Source of the DNA: an uncultured Eggerthella sp.
GTDB taxonomy: Bacteria > Actinomycetota > Coriobacteriia > Coriobacteriales > Eggerthellaceae
Assembly (NCBI GenBank): GCA_900542525.1
Contig: UQNZ01000006.1
Span: forward strand, 1-64,000
Direction: 5' to 3'
Length of the DNA: 64,000 bases
Under the pieces are notes generated by a model, which was not told the DNA's origin, made no database searches, and worked only from the letters and a program-made list of their open reading frames with translations. Positions 26,726 through 35,771 of the stretch are shown in pieces. The position numbers and the translations under genes are program-made. Each line of letters begins with the position of its first letter. The first letter of the stretch is position 1.

Positions 26726-28003
26726 CTATACGTAGTAGCGCGGCATGCGATGGGAAAGTCCGGTCGTTACTTCGTATTGGATCGTTCCCGCCTTGCGCGC
26801 CATCGTATCGATCGAAGTATCAACATGCGCATTCGGCCCCGCGATCTGCACCACATCACCGATCTGCGGATCGAGCGTTTGCTGACCCACACGCGAACGA
26901 ATGTCGACCTCGAACATGCACTGATCCATGCAGATGTTTCCTACCTGCGCGACAGCGCGATCTTTGTAAGCGAATTTGATCTGACCAGAAAGAAGACGGA
27001 TGAGGCCATCGGCATAACCAAGGGGTACCGTGCAGATCTTTACACTACCAGGGCTGCGATAGTTCATGCCGTAGCTCACACCTTCACTCATCGGAACCTG
27101 CATAACATTCGTGATGCGCGCGAACACACTCATAGCGGGACGCAGTGTAATGATGCGATGCGTGTCGTTCGCTGGCTGGTAACCATAGAGCGAAATGCCC
27201 AGACGCGCCATATCAAAATGCGTTTTCGGGAAGCGATAGATGGCCGCCGAATTGTCACAGTGAACGATGCCGGGATTGATGCCTGCAGCTTCAAGTGCGC
27301 GCATACTCTCGACGAAACGGTTGATTTGAATCTGGAAATCGAGCGTTTCAGCAGCATCGGCGGTTGCGAAATGCGTGAAGCATCCCTGCAGATCGAGCGC
27401 CCGATGAAAACTGATCTGCGAGATGAATTCAACCACCTGATCGTGGCGCACGCCAATGCGATTCATACCGGTGTTGATGGCCAGGTGGAACGGTGCTTTT
27501 AGGTTATGCGCATCGGCGATCTCGGCATAGTTGATCGCGAAATCGGACGTGTACACCGAAGGGATGATGCGATAATGCAGCAGCAGCGGCACGCTTTCGA
27601 TGGGCGGCTCCGCCAGAAGCAGAATAGGCTCACGGAAATCCGCCTTACGCAGCGCGATGCCTTCGTTCACCGTTGCCACACCCAAATACGATGCACCAGC
27701 AGCCGTTGCGATCTTCGCCACCTCATTGGCTCCGTGCCCATAGGCATCAGCCTTCACCACCGCCATAAGGCGACAACGCTGTCCAAGCAAGCGGCGCGTT
27801 TCGGAAACGTTGTACTGGATGGCGCTGCGGCTTACCTCGACCCACGACCAACGACGGTCCTTCTCGGAAATGCACGCAAGCGCTTCCTCGCTGAAGCCCT
27901 CGTTCTTGGCATCTTCCTGAGCCTCAATGTTGCGCGAGTACTGATAGCCACCATTACGGTTCTTGAATGAATGGGCGGTAAAGCCGTTGAAAGATACATC
28001 CAC
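26726..28003 (-). CDS. alr: Alanine racemase
   Basis: 425 aa PLP enzyme supplying D-alanine for peptidoglycan. PLP lysine K84 in VVKADAYGHG, HFDMARLGISLYGY, catalytic Tyr in GVSYGMNYRS and DQCMFEVD. GTG 28003 is chosen since AAAGGA lies six bases upstream; an upstream frame extension lacks a ribosome site. This still leaves about 45 extra residues before the racemase fold (FNGFTAHSFKNRNGG), so the true N-terminus is uncertain. A TATACT box lies shortly upstream. Confidence 0.93.
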   Translation of the reverse strand: MDVSFNGFTAHSFKNRNGGYQYSRNIEAQEDAKNEGFSEEALACISEKDRRWSWVEVSRSAIQYNVSETRRLLGQRCRLMAVVKADAYGHGANEVAKIATAAGASYLGVATVNEGIALRKADFREPILLLAEPPIESVPLLLHYRIIPSVYTSDFAINYAEIADAHNLKAPFHLAINTGMNRIGVRHDQVVEFISQISFHRALDLQGCFTHFATADAAETLDFQIQINRFVESMRALEAAGINPGIVHCDNSAAIYRFPKTHFDMARLGISLYGYQPANDTHRIITLRPAMSVFARITNVMQVPMSEGVSYGMNYRSPGSVKICTVPLGYADGLIRLLSGQIKFAYKDRAVAQVGNICMDQCMFEVDIRSRVGQQTLDPQIGDVVQIAGPNAHVDTSIDTMARKAGTIQYEVTTGLSHRMPRYYV

Positions 28004-28143
28004 AAGCGATCCTTTTGTCGTTTCTTCTTGTAGTATACCCGCTCGTGCGCAGCGAACCGCAGAGGCAACGGCTGCGGATGAAAAAAGTTCGCGCACGATG
28101 AAAATTTCGGATAGTTTGCGCACATCGGTCGAGCTCCAACAAA

Positions 28144-28176
28144 AAAGGACCAGCACCCTTTAAGCACTGGTCCTTT
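28144..28176 (-). terminator. Terminator after enolase
   Basis: Ten-base stem AAAGGACCAG/CTGGTCCTTT, loop of 13, then TTTTTTG on the minus strand. Confidence 0.85.
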
Positions 28177-28243
28177 GGCTGTCTTTGCAAGCGTGCTCTA
28201 CAGCTAGACTGCGTTCAGCACGGCTGCTGACATGTGCGCATGA

Positions 28244-29536
28244 TTAACGCTTGATGTTATAGAACGCTTTCATGCCTGCATACTGGCCTGCATCTGCCAG
28301 CTCTTCTTCGATGCGAATGAGCTGGTTGTACTTCGCCACACGATCGGAACGCGCCGGTGCGCCCGTCTTGATCTGGCCAGCGTTGGTGGCAACCGCCAAG
28401 TCAGCGATGGTGGTGTCTTCCGTCTCGCCCGAACGATGCGACATGACGCATGCATAGCCCGCCTGCTTTGCCATCTGGATCGCTTCCATGGTTTCCGTGA
28501 GCGAACCGATCTGGTTCACCTTCACCAAGATCGCATTCGCGCAACCCAGCTCGATGCCCTTGGCAAGACGCTTGGAGTTGGTAACGAACAGATCGTCGCC
28601 CACCAGCTGAACCTTGTCGCCGATGCGCGCGGTGAGCTTCTGCCAACCGTCCCAGTCCTCTTCCGCCATGCCATCTTCGATCGAGATGATGGGGTACTTC
28701 TCAACGAGCGCTTCCCAGTAATCGACCATTTCGTCGCTCGTGAGCTCGCGGCCTTCGCCAGCCAACACATATTTGCAGGTGTCTGCATTGTAGAATTCGG
28801 TCGAAGCAGGGTCCATCGCAAACATGATATCGGAGCCTGGCTTATAGCCTGCAGCCTCACATGCCTTCACGATGTACTGAAGCGGCTCTTCGTTGGTCTT
28901 GAAGTTAGGAGCGAAGCCGCCTTCGTCGCCGATGCCGCCGCCCAGGCCTGCATCGTGGAGAACCTTCTTGAGCGTATGATAGATCTCTGCACACCAGCGA
29001 AGCGCTTCGGTGAAGGTTGGTGCACCTACCGGCATGATCATGAATTCCTGGAAGTCGACGTTATTGTCGGCATGGGCGCCGCCATTCAGGATGTTCATCA
29101 TGGGCGTAGGCAGCAGGTTGGCGTTAACGCCGCCTACATATTTGTAGAGTGGAAGCTCAGCAGATTCAGCGGCAGCCTTTGCAGCTGCAAGCGAAACGCC
29201 CAGAATTGCGTTCGCGCCGAAGTTCCCCTTATTCTCAGTGCCATCGAGCTCGATCATGGTTGCATCGATCGCGCGCTGATCGTCTGCTTCGAAGCCGATG
29301 AGGGCATCGGCAATCTCTTCGTTCACATGAGAAACTGCCTTGAGCGTACCTTTACCGAGATAGCGCTCGGAATCACCATCGCGCAACTCGACCGCTTCGA
29401 ATGCGCCCGTGGAAGCGCCTGAGGGGACCGCGGCGCGGCCCATCGAACCGTCGTCGAGCGTGACTTCAACTTCTACTGTCGGATTGCCGCGGGAGTCCAA
29501 AACCTCACGACCGTAAACATCAACGATGATGCCCAT
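28244..29536 (-). CDS. eno: Enolase
   Basis: 430 aa glycolytic enzyme (2-phosphoglycerate to PEP). GREVLDSRGNPTVEVEV, NKGNFGANAILGVSLA, SIEDGMAEEDWDGW and the signature LVKVNQIGSLTET are present; metal-binding and Lys/Glu catalytic segments intact. ATG 29536 (MGIIVDVYG) with AAGGAGG six bases upstream. Monocistronic with its own terminator. Confidence 0.98.
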   Translation of the reverse strand: MGIIVDVYGREVLDSRGNPTVEVEVTLDDGSMGRAAVPSGASTGAFEAVELRDGDSERYLGKGTLKAVSHVNEEIADALIGFEADDQRAIDATMIELDGTENKGNFGANAILGVSLAAAKAAAESAELPLYKYVGGVNANLLPTPMMNILNGGAHADNNVDFQEFMIMPVGAPTFTEALRWCAEIYHTLKKVLHDAGLGGGIGDEGGFAPNFKTNEEPLQYIVKACEAAGYKPGSDIMFAMDPASTEFYNADTCKYVLAGEGRELTSDEMVDYWEALVEKYPIISIEDGMAEEDWDGWQKLTARIGDKVQLVGDDLFVTNSKRLAKGIELGCANAILVKVNQIGSLTETMEAIQMAKQAGYACVMSHRSGETEDTTIADLAVATNAGQIKTGAPARSDRVAKYNQLIRIEEELADAGQYAGMKAFYNIKR

Positions 29537-29702
29537 GGAATTCCTCCTTGATTTGTTTGCATGAGCTTGTAGTTCAAGCTCAAACCATGATACCACTCAT
29601 ACGACGTACGACCACCAATTCATATCCTATGAAAGCGGCTTTACGCCTCTGAACAAAAAGATGCATTCGTCATAAATTGCTTATTGAAATACGTATCTGA
29701 CC

Positions 29703-32700
29703 CTAGTGCGAAACGTGCTTCCCTTTTTGCGCTGAAGATGCCCTGCGATGGCGCGCGCCCAAGATGCCAGCTGCCACGACCATGCTCAAGAGAAGAACCA
29801 CGAGTGCGCCTATGCCATCTCCCGTAGCGCTCAACGCACCTGCTGCACTGTTACTTTGAGCATTGTTACCTTCACTGGAGCTGCCGTTCGCGCTGCCGTC
29901 ATTGCCAGGGGTGGTGCTGTTGGAACCATTGTCCCCAGGATCTTCGCCACCGGGTGTTGTAGCGGCCGTATCTTTATAGGCGATCGCATAAGCCGAGAAC
30001 CTATCGGTCTCGAACGTAAGCGTCTTCGCGTCCGCATCGAAAGTGACAGGAATTACAGACACCGCACCCTCATGCACGCGCAGCACCTCATAAGTTCGTG
30101 TCTTTGAAGCGTCGGCGTTGATGGCAGAATCAGGCAGCGTCAGCTGCACAGTCACCGGCTTGTTCGTCTCATGGATCTGCGTTTCCGTGCCATCCATCTT
30201 GTAGAAGAGCGTCAAATCCACCTCATTTGCCAGCGTCCAGTCGCCCAAGTTCTCGGCCACAAGGGCGGCATCCGCATCCGATATACCCTCAACCGATCTC
30301 AGCCAAATGTCCACATCCTTCAAAGCAGGGAGCTGAGCGAATGCATCAGCCGGAAGCACGCGCTCTGCCAGATCAACACCTGAATTCACGAGCTTCGCCT
30401 GAAGCGCGTTGACCTCAACATCGGTCACATCGCTAATGTCTCCGATGCGAATCCACTGGGGAGAGACCATAACGGCACCTTCGGGCATAACGAAGCTTGC
30501 ATGCGAGCTATCGATGATCGTGAAATCGATCTTGTCAGACGGCGTTCCATTCCAAAACTCAACCATGTAGCCATCTCGCACGCCTGCATTCACCACGACC
30601 GTATCGCCTGCTGCGTATTGCCCCTGGCCACTATCTTGCGCATAGCTGTCCCGCACCATCACCGGATAGACCGTCTTACCATCCCGCGTATCCTTGCAAG
30701 CCAAGCAGAAGGAAGCAAACTTGTTGGTGCGGAACTCTACCGTTTGACTGTCAGGGTCATAACGAGTGATGAGCGTGGTTGCCACGCCGTTGTAAACGCA
30801 AACCACCTTGTATTCTCGCGTTATAGAAGGGTCGGTATTGATGGCCGAATCTGGCAGCTTCAAACGCATCATGACCATGGCATCATCTCTGGTTTCAGCG
30901 GCCGCCTGCACGGGCGCCTCCCCTTCCACCTGCCAGTAAGAGGTAAGGCCAAAATAGGCCGCAGGAAGGAAATCGCCCAATTCGCTTTCCACAGCCGAAG
31001 AAACGGAACCGTCCGTTATCCTGTTGGACTCCAGCCATATATCGGCGTTTTTACCGAGACTGAGTTGCTTGCGCGCATAAGCAGGAAGGATCGCATCCGC
31101 AACTGCGTCACCCGGCAACACGAAATCCGCTCCCAAATAGTTGTCCGCCACCACGGTGACGTTGCTGACGACGCCCGGTCTTGGTGTGGGCGTCCTTATC
31201 ACCGTGCCCGGCGACGACGATTCCTCATAGAAATTGTTGCCGCAATAGCGGGCGTAAAACGTGTATTCGGTGTCAGGTTGCAGCGAGTCGAACGTGGGTG
31301 AGCTCTGCCACCACACGGGCGTGCCACCCCCAGCTGTGCGCACATATTCCACAGGCCCGTAGCCGATGTCCGGCATCGCCTTGAGCGTTACCGAGGTCGA
31401 ACTGATGGCCTCAGCGGTCGGCGCTGGCGGCTTGCTTGCCACGGGCTTGTCCCCCTCGAGGGTGCCTGTGCCCTTGATGAGCCCGCCGTTGTTCTCGATG
31501 GCCCCGTTGTTGACGAGGTGGCCATCGACTACGAGCGTGGTGTTCGCATTGCTCTTGATGGTGTTGTTGTTTGTAAGCGTGACGCCGGCGGGAATGGTGA
31601 GCGTAGCGGACGAATAGAGCTGAAGCACCTTGCCTCTCTCCACGGTCGGATTCCCGCTCAAGGTCTGATTCCCGCGAATGTAGTAATTACCGTCGTTGAG
31701 GACAATCCCGCTCGTAAAGCCCCAGTTATTTCCCGTGAAATCTGGGTCGTTCGTTTCGATGAAAGCGGTGCCATTGGAACCTGTCGAGAGTGACATGGTG
31801 TTGCCGATGCAGGGGTTATGATTGCTGCTCGACCCACTCGTGTTGACGTTCGCAATGATATGGCCGCCCGAAACGACGATGGTCCCAACGAAGTTGTCTG
31901 CCCCTCCGCCGATGCCCGCAGCCAGCACTCCGGATGGCTCGACCGTGACCGTCCCGCCTGCGATCCGTATGGTGCCGCCCGAACCGCCGCCGGAGTTTCC
32001 TATGGCTGCTGCCGCGCTTGCCTTCAGCATCTTTCCAGCCCCATAGGCCGTCACCCAACCGCCATTGATGGTCACCGTGCCGCAGTTGCCGTACGAGGTA
32101 AAGTAGGCATTTCCCCAACCGGCACCTCCAATGCCTGCGCATGCCGACGAGCCTTGCGCGGAGACGATGCCACCATTGATGGTCACTGAGCCGCAGTTGC
32201 GTTCCGGGCCGTCCCTGTCGATGGCATATCCGCCTATCCCGGCGCTCCATGAGCCGCTGGCATTAAGAGTTCCCATCTCGTCCTTCACGGTTGATTGCGC
32301 ATAGATAGTGAGGGAATTTCCCTCCGACACGGTGATTCCCTTGGTGGCGTTGAGCGTACAGCCCGCAGTCAGGATGAGGTGCACATCGCCCTTGACCACG
32401 AAACGCTCCGTGGCATCTACCGTGTTTTCGGCTATGTACCAGCCACTTGTCCACTCGTTCTTGTCGGCAGCCACTACGGTTGCCTCGTGACAGGTCTGCT
32501 GTACGCCATTCGCATCAATATACGGGATGTTCTGGACAGTCATGCAGGTAGATGTGTCCTCTACCCCTACCATAGCCGCGAGGGGTTCAATACCTTCGTT
32601 CTCTGCAGCAGCGCCAATGCCGCCATCTGCGCCCGTATTGTTAGATTCTTCCGTGAACGCTTCATCATCCGCGTTGCCTGCGGATTCATTTAAGCCTTCC

Positions 32701-33020
32701 ACAAGGCTTTCTTGGTTTAAAGCGCCGGTCTCAATTGTTTCATTTGTTTTGTTTTCGCCACCAGGCACCACGGAATCCTGCGCATTTTCAGCTGGAATAT
32801 CGCTTATGGCATCGTTTGCGAACACGATGCCGGATACGTCATTTGCAGCACCCCACGCGAATGAGGAAAATGCCAGCGTGAACGTGAGAAAAACCGCTAG
32901 CGCAGAAGAAAGTGCAATGCGTTTTCTTTTACGCGGAATCGCTCCTGCTCCTTTGAGCTTCGTCGTTTCCGCTGCCTGCTTCGGCTGTTCTGCTCTATGG
33001 TAAGTCTTCTTTGAATCCAT
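29703..33020 (-). CDS. Large secreted cell-wall surface protein (LSATG-anchored)
   Basis: About 1105 aa. Long basic N-region then hydrophobic signal core (ALSSALAVFLTFTLAFSSFAWGAAN). An acidic linker, then a Gly/Asn-rich segment of GIGG...VTINGG units that resembles a right-handed beta-helix (roughly 250-520), then a fibronectin-III-like domain (about 560-640). Two related modules of about 150 residues follow, each running from an ADIWL/VDIWL segment to a K(F/Y)-ending AYKDT/ACKDT segment. The C-terminus has Gly/Asn/Ser-rich stalk, LSATGD, a membrane helix and basic tail, as in sortase substrates. Probably an adhesin. ATG 33020 preferred over 33056 because of the nearby AGGAAG. Confidence 0.85.
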   Translation of the reverse strand: MDSKKTYHRAEQPKQAAETTKLKGAGAIPRKRKRIALSSALAVFLTFTLAFSSFAWGAANDVSGIVFANDAISDIPAENAQDSVVPGGENKTNETIETGALNQESLVEGLNESAGNADDEAFTEESNNTGADGGIGAAAENEGIEPLAAMVGVEDTSTCMTVQNIPYIDANGVQQTCHEATVVAADKNEWTSGWYIAENTVDATERFVVKGDVHLILTAGCTLNATKGITVSEGNSLTIYAQSTVKDEMGTLNASGSWSAGIGGYAIDRDGPERNCGSVTINGGIVSAQGSSACAGIGGAGWGNAYFTSYGNCGTVTINGGWVTAYGAGKMLKASAAAAIGNSGGGSGGTIRIAGGTVTVEPSGVLAAGIGGGADNFVGTIVVSGGHIIANVNTSGSSSNHNPCIGNTMSLSTGSNGTAFIETNDPDFTGNNWGFTSGIVLNDGNYYIRGNQTLSGNPTVERGKVLQLYSSATLTIPAGVTLTNNNTIKSNANTTLVVDGHLVNNGAIENNGGLIKGTGTLEGDKPVASKPPAPTAEAISSTSVTLKAMPDIGYGPVEYVRTAGGGTPVWWQSSPTFDSLQPDTEYTFYARYCGNNFYEESSSPGTVIRTPTPRPGVVSNVTVVADNYLGADFVLPGDAVADAILPAYARKQLSLGKNADIWLESNRITDGSVSSAVESELGDFLPAAYFGLTSYWQVEGEAPVQAAAETRDDAMVMMRLKLPDSAINTDPSITREYKVVCVYNGVATTLITRYDPDSQTVEFRTNKFASFCLACKDTRDGKTVYPVMVRDSYAQDSGQGQYAAGDTVVVNAGVRDGYMVEFWNGTPSDKIDFTIIDSSHASFVMPEGAVMVSPQWIRIGDISDVTDVEVNALQAKLVNSGVDLAERVLPADAFAQLPALKDVDIWLRSVEGISDADAALVAENLGDWTLANEVDLTLFYKMDGTETQIHETNKPVTVQLTLPDSAINADASKTRTYEVLRVHEGAVSVIPVTFDADAKTLTFETDRFSAYAIAYKDTAATTPGGEDPGDNGSNSTTPGNDGSANGSSSEGNNAQSNSAAGALSATGDGIGALVVLLLSMVVAAGILGARHRRASSAQKGKHVSH

Positions 33021-33139
33021 GCCTCTATCTTCCTGATTGGGCCCATCAAGAGACATTCTACTAAGGATTCGCGCTTACCACAAAACCGCCAAAGAACCTG
33101 CAGGACACAAAAGGTGTCTTTGTGAAACACCCCTACAGT

Positions 33140-33880
33140 TTAGAGAAACAGTGCGCACAGAACGCAAGCTGCAAGCGCCCCTGCAAGCAGCACCCAAGCG
33201 CTCGCGCGCATCGCTTGTGCGTTCAGGCTCGTGCGTTCTCCTGCTCCATAGCAACGAGCGTCCATGGCTTCTGCCACCGAATCTGCCTGGCGAAAGAAGC
33301 CAACGAAGAGCGGGATAAGCACCACCATCCAGGTCTTCAGGCGTCTCCACAAAGAGCCCGATCCAAACTGAGCTCCACGTGAAGTTTGCGCGATCTTGAT
33401 CTGCCCAAGCTGCTCGAACAGAAGCGGAATGAACCGCAGTGCCAAACTGAGCGTAAACGCGATGTCGTCGACCGGCACCTTGAGCGTGCGCAAAGGACGC
33501 AAGATAGATGCAAGCGCGTCGGTTAACTGTGTTGAGGTGGTCGTGAAAGTGATCACGAAGCTTGCCACAACAACGAGCGAGATGCGCACCACATACATGA
33601 GCGCATTCAGGCTCCGTGCTGCATCGAAGGGAATCGAATTGCAGACCCAGATGAAGACGAGGATCGCCAGTGCTGGCAAGAGCACGCGGCCGTAATTCTT
33701 GAGCGGAATGCGCGAAGCGATCATGACACCCAGCAGGATCGCTGCGAAGATCCCCAACCCTATCCACGTACGCATACAGAACAGTGCGATCGAAAAGAGC
33801 AGCAGTAGCCCCAACTTCACCCGCGCATCAAGCGCATGGATAGGGCTTGCCTTCGGTATATAAGAAAGAATCTGGTTCAT
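33140..33880 (-). CDS. ecfT: Energy-coupling factor transporter membrane protein EcfT
   Basis: 246 aa, five to six helices. EcfT coupling motifs seen as SRGAQF and DARCYG (the two Ala-Arg-Gly-type helices that contact the ATPases). It joins vitamin-binding S components to EcfA ATPases. Usually ecfA1-ecfA2 sit just upstream between rplQ and ecfT; here they are absent and a DUF4143 ATPase gene is in that place. The ATPases must be elsewhere if the transporter works. Confidence 0.9.
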   Translation of the reverse strand: MNQILSYIPKASPIHALDARVKLGLLLLFSIALFCMRTWIGLGIFAAILLGVMIASRIPLKNYGRVLLPALAILVFIWVCNSIPFDAARSLNALMYVVRISLVVVASFVITFTTTSTQLTDALASILRPLRTLKVPVDDIAFTLSLALRFIPLLFEQLGQIKIAQTSRGAQFGSGSLWRRLKTWMVVLIPLFVGFFRQADSVAEAMDARCYGAGERTSLNAQAMRASAWVLLAGALAACVLCALFL

Positions 33881-34224
33881 TCCATAAGCCTAGCGTATTT
33901 TCTTTACAACAAGATGAATAAATAACAATAGAGGCGCTCCACAAGGAGCGCCTCGAGAAGTTTCGTGTTGTGCGTTTGCACGGAGAGAAGTGTTTGCTGT
34001 TTGATCTCAGCATCAACAAAACTTGCCGATATCGGCAAAAACAGGGAATCGCTAACCGGGCTTCCTTCCTGACACGGTCCTAGCCGCCCAAGATCGCTTC
34101 AAAACCTACCTCGACTATTTCCGCATCCCTTACGAAAATTAAAAGAAAACCGATCCGAACTATAGGACGAAAAGCAACGAATTGCCCGTTTCTTGCCATC
34201 GCCCCGCTGAGCAGAAAGATCGAT
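33881..34224 (-). other. Intergenic region between DUF4143 gene and ecfT
   Basis: No supported gene. Short frames here lack ribosome sites and family sequence. The only clear signal is the hairpin at 33931-33954. Confidence 0.5.
33931..33954 (-). terminator. Strong hairpin/terminator before ecfT
   Basis: Perfect 10-bp stem GAGGCGCTCC/GGAGCGCCTC with ACAA loop, followed on the minus strand by TATTGTTATTTATT. Ends transcription coming from the DUF4143 gene, so ecfT needs its own promoter in the 50 bases beyond. Confidence 0.7.
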
Positions 34225-35538
34225 TCAATTTTGCAAGAAGCCAAGCGCGTAAATGGGAAGATAGGCAATCTGATCTTCCACCATACAATTCCCATCGCAG
34301 AACACCAGAGCATGATCGATCTGATAATTTGTCGTAGAAAGCAACTTGTTCAATGCGCTATGGCGACGATAATCTTTTCCTGATTTAATTTCGCACAAGA
34401 ATATACTTCCACTCCCGTCCTGAAGAACGAAATCAATCTCTCCTACTTCCTTACGGTCATAGTAGAAGAGCTCGAAACCATGTGCCCGGAATTCTTGCGC
34501 AGCAACGTTTTCAAAGATCGATCCGAAATTGATGGTCGAACGCCGATTTAAGATGTCAATATCCACGTCACCCATAAGCTGTGAGGTCAAAAGCCCAACG
34601 TCGTTCATATAGAGCTTGAAAGCATTGTTGCGTGCAGACAATTTGAGTGGGAACGTTGGCTCTGTAACCCGCCGTGTTGGCAAAACAATGCCAGCACTTT
34701 CAAGCCAATCAAAAGCGGTCTCAAGATTCGCGAAACGCAAGCTCTTGCCAAGCCGGGTGTATTTAAAGCGTTTATTCGCCGCATTGAGCTGCATTGGCAC
34801 AGTTTCATAAACTAACTCGATCTGCCGCGCCTCGGTCTTATCGTTAACGTATTTGACGATGTCATATTCGTAAAGATCAACGATGGCCCTTTGTGAGTTC
34901 CTTGTCTTCATCAAGTCGTTCGCATCAACGAAAGCCTGAACCGCATCGGGCATTCCGCCAACCAGCAGGTACATATAAAACTCAGCTGTCAGCAATTCAT
35001 GAACGAAATCGATCACAGGTTCGCCTTTTGTTACCGAGTTCTTTGCCGCACTAAGCACATCGGCAGGAACAGAACGAGCCCAACAGAACTCTTCAAAATC
35101 GAGCGGGAGCATCTCGATCGTTTGTAGATAGCCAACAGGAAGGGAGCGCGCGGGAAAAGAATCGAGGCCCAGAAGCGACCCGGACAGGATCACGTCGAAC
35201 TTCGTCTCTTCAATGAGGAATTTCACTAGCGTGAGAATATTACTGCATTCTTGCACCTCATCGAGGAAAAGAAGCGTATTGGAAGGGTCGAGCTCCGTCC
35301 GGCTGAGGGCCGAAATGCGCAAGAGCAGATCCTTTGCATCCTTAGCCTCGTTTATCGTCTTTACTGCATTTTCGTTTTGAAAGAAATTGATCTCAGCAGT
35401 TCTTTCATAATAGGCTGCAGCAAATTCACGAATCGTAGTGGTCTTACCTACCTGACGCGCGCCCATCACGAGTAGTCCCTGAGTTGTTTTGGCGCGCTTC
35501 CACTGAACTATATCATCAAGCGCTTTTCTCTTAAGCAT
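34225..35538 (-). CDS. DUF4143-type AAA ATPase
   Basis: 437 aa protein of the AAA_14 + DUF4143 family: Walker A GARQVGKTT (about 26-34), Walker B LLFLDEVQ (about 88-95), and the C-terminal nuclease-like half with a DxxxxEIDFVL ... EIKSG segment. The fold pattern (D..E..ExK) looks restriction-endonuclease-like, so it may be a nuclease-coupled or archaeal-type ATPase; activity is unproven. It sits between rplQ and ecfT, in the place usually held by ecfA1A2. ATG 35538 chosen over an in-frame TTG upstream. Preceded by three phased 12-bp repeats. Confidence 0.9.
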   Translation of the reverse strand: MLKRKALDDIVQWKRAKTTQGLLVMGARQVGKTTTIREFAAAYYERTAEINFFQNENAVKTINEAKDAKDLLLRISALSRTELDPSNTLLFLDEVQECSNILTLVKFLIEETKFDVILSGSLLGLDSFPARSLPVGYLQTIEMLPLDFEEFCWARSVPADVLSAAKNSVTKGEPVIDFVHELLTAEFYMYLLVGGMPDAVQAFVDANDLMKTRNSQRAIVDLYEYDIVKYVNDKTEARQIELVYETVPMQLNAANKRFKYTRLGKSLRFANLETAFDWLESAGIVLPTRRVTEPTFPLKLSARNNAFKLYMNDVGLLTSQLMGDVDIDILNRRSTINFGSIFENVAAQEFRAHGFELFYYDRKEVGEIDFVLQDGSGSIFLCEIKSGKDYRRHSALNKLLSTTNYQIDHALVFCDGNCMVEDQIAYLPIYALGFLQN

Positions 35539-35586
35539 GATGCCACTTTCATATTGCTTCAATATCTGCTTTCAACTGCATAAATA

Positions 35587-35664
35587 GCAAAAGTTGTATT
35601 GGTTTTCACTATTCTTAATGCAAAAGTTGTATGAAATTTTATCATTTTATATGCAAAAGTTGCA
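35587..35664 (+). repeat. Three phased 12-bp repeats before the DUF4143 gene
   Basis: GCAAAAGTTG(T/C)A starts at 35587, 35620 and 35653, exactly 33 bases apart, with 21-base AT-rich spacers that do not match one another. Two copies extend further (TTGTAT). They lie 50-125 bases upstream of the ATPase start, on one helical face. A fourth copy at plus or minus 33 bases is absent. Confidence 0.75.
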
Positions 35665-35712
35665 ATTCTTAAGGCGCTAGGGGTCGGGTAGTTTGTCACT
35701 TCTCGAACATGA

Positions 35713-35738
35713 AAAAGGCACCCCGAAGGGTGCCTTTT
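35713..35738 (-). terminator. Terminator after rplQ
   Basis: Eleven-base stem AAAAGGCACCC/GGGTGCCTTTT; the T-tract is on the minus strand, ending the ribosomal cluster. Confidence 0.85.
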
Positions 35739-35771
35739 GCTTTGTATGAGTTGAAAGCGAAATACCGAGAA

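Noticed and set aside
33057..33139. Terminator after ecfT
   Set aside because: Only a short, interrupted GGTGT/ACACC stem with TTTTG; too weak to call.
34080..34313. 77-codon minus-strand frame in the ecfT upstream gap
   Set aside because: Overlaps the end of the DUF4143 gene in another frame, no ribosome site, no family sequence.
35587..35664. Possible mini-CRISPR
   Set aside because: Repeats of 12 bases with only three units and no cas genes; spacing is constant but too short for a CRISPR array.
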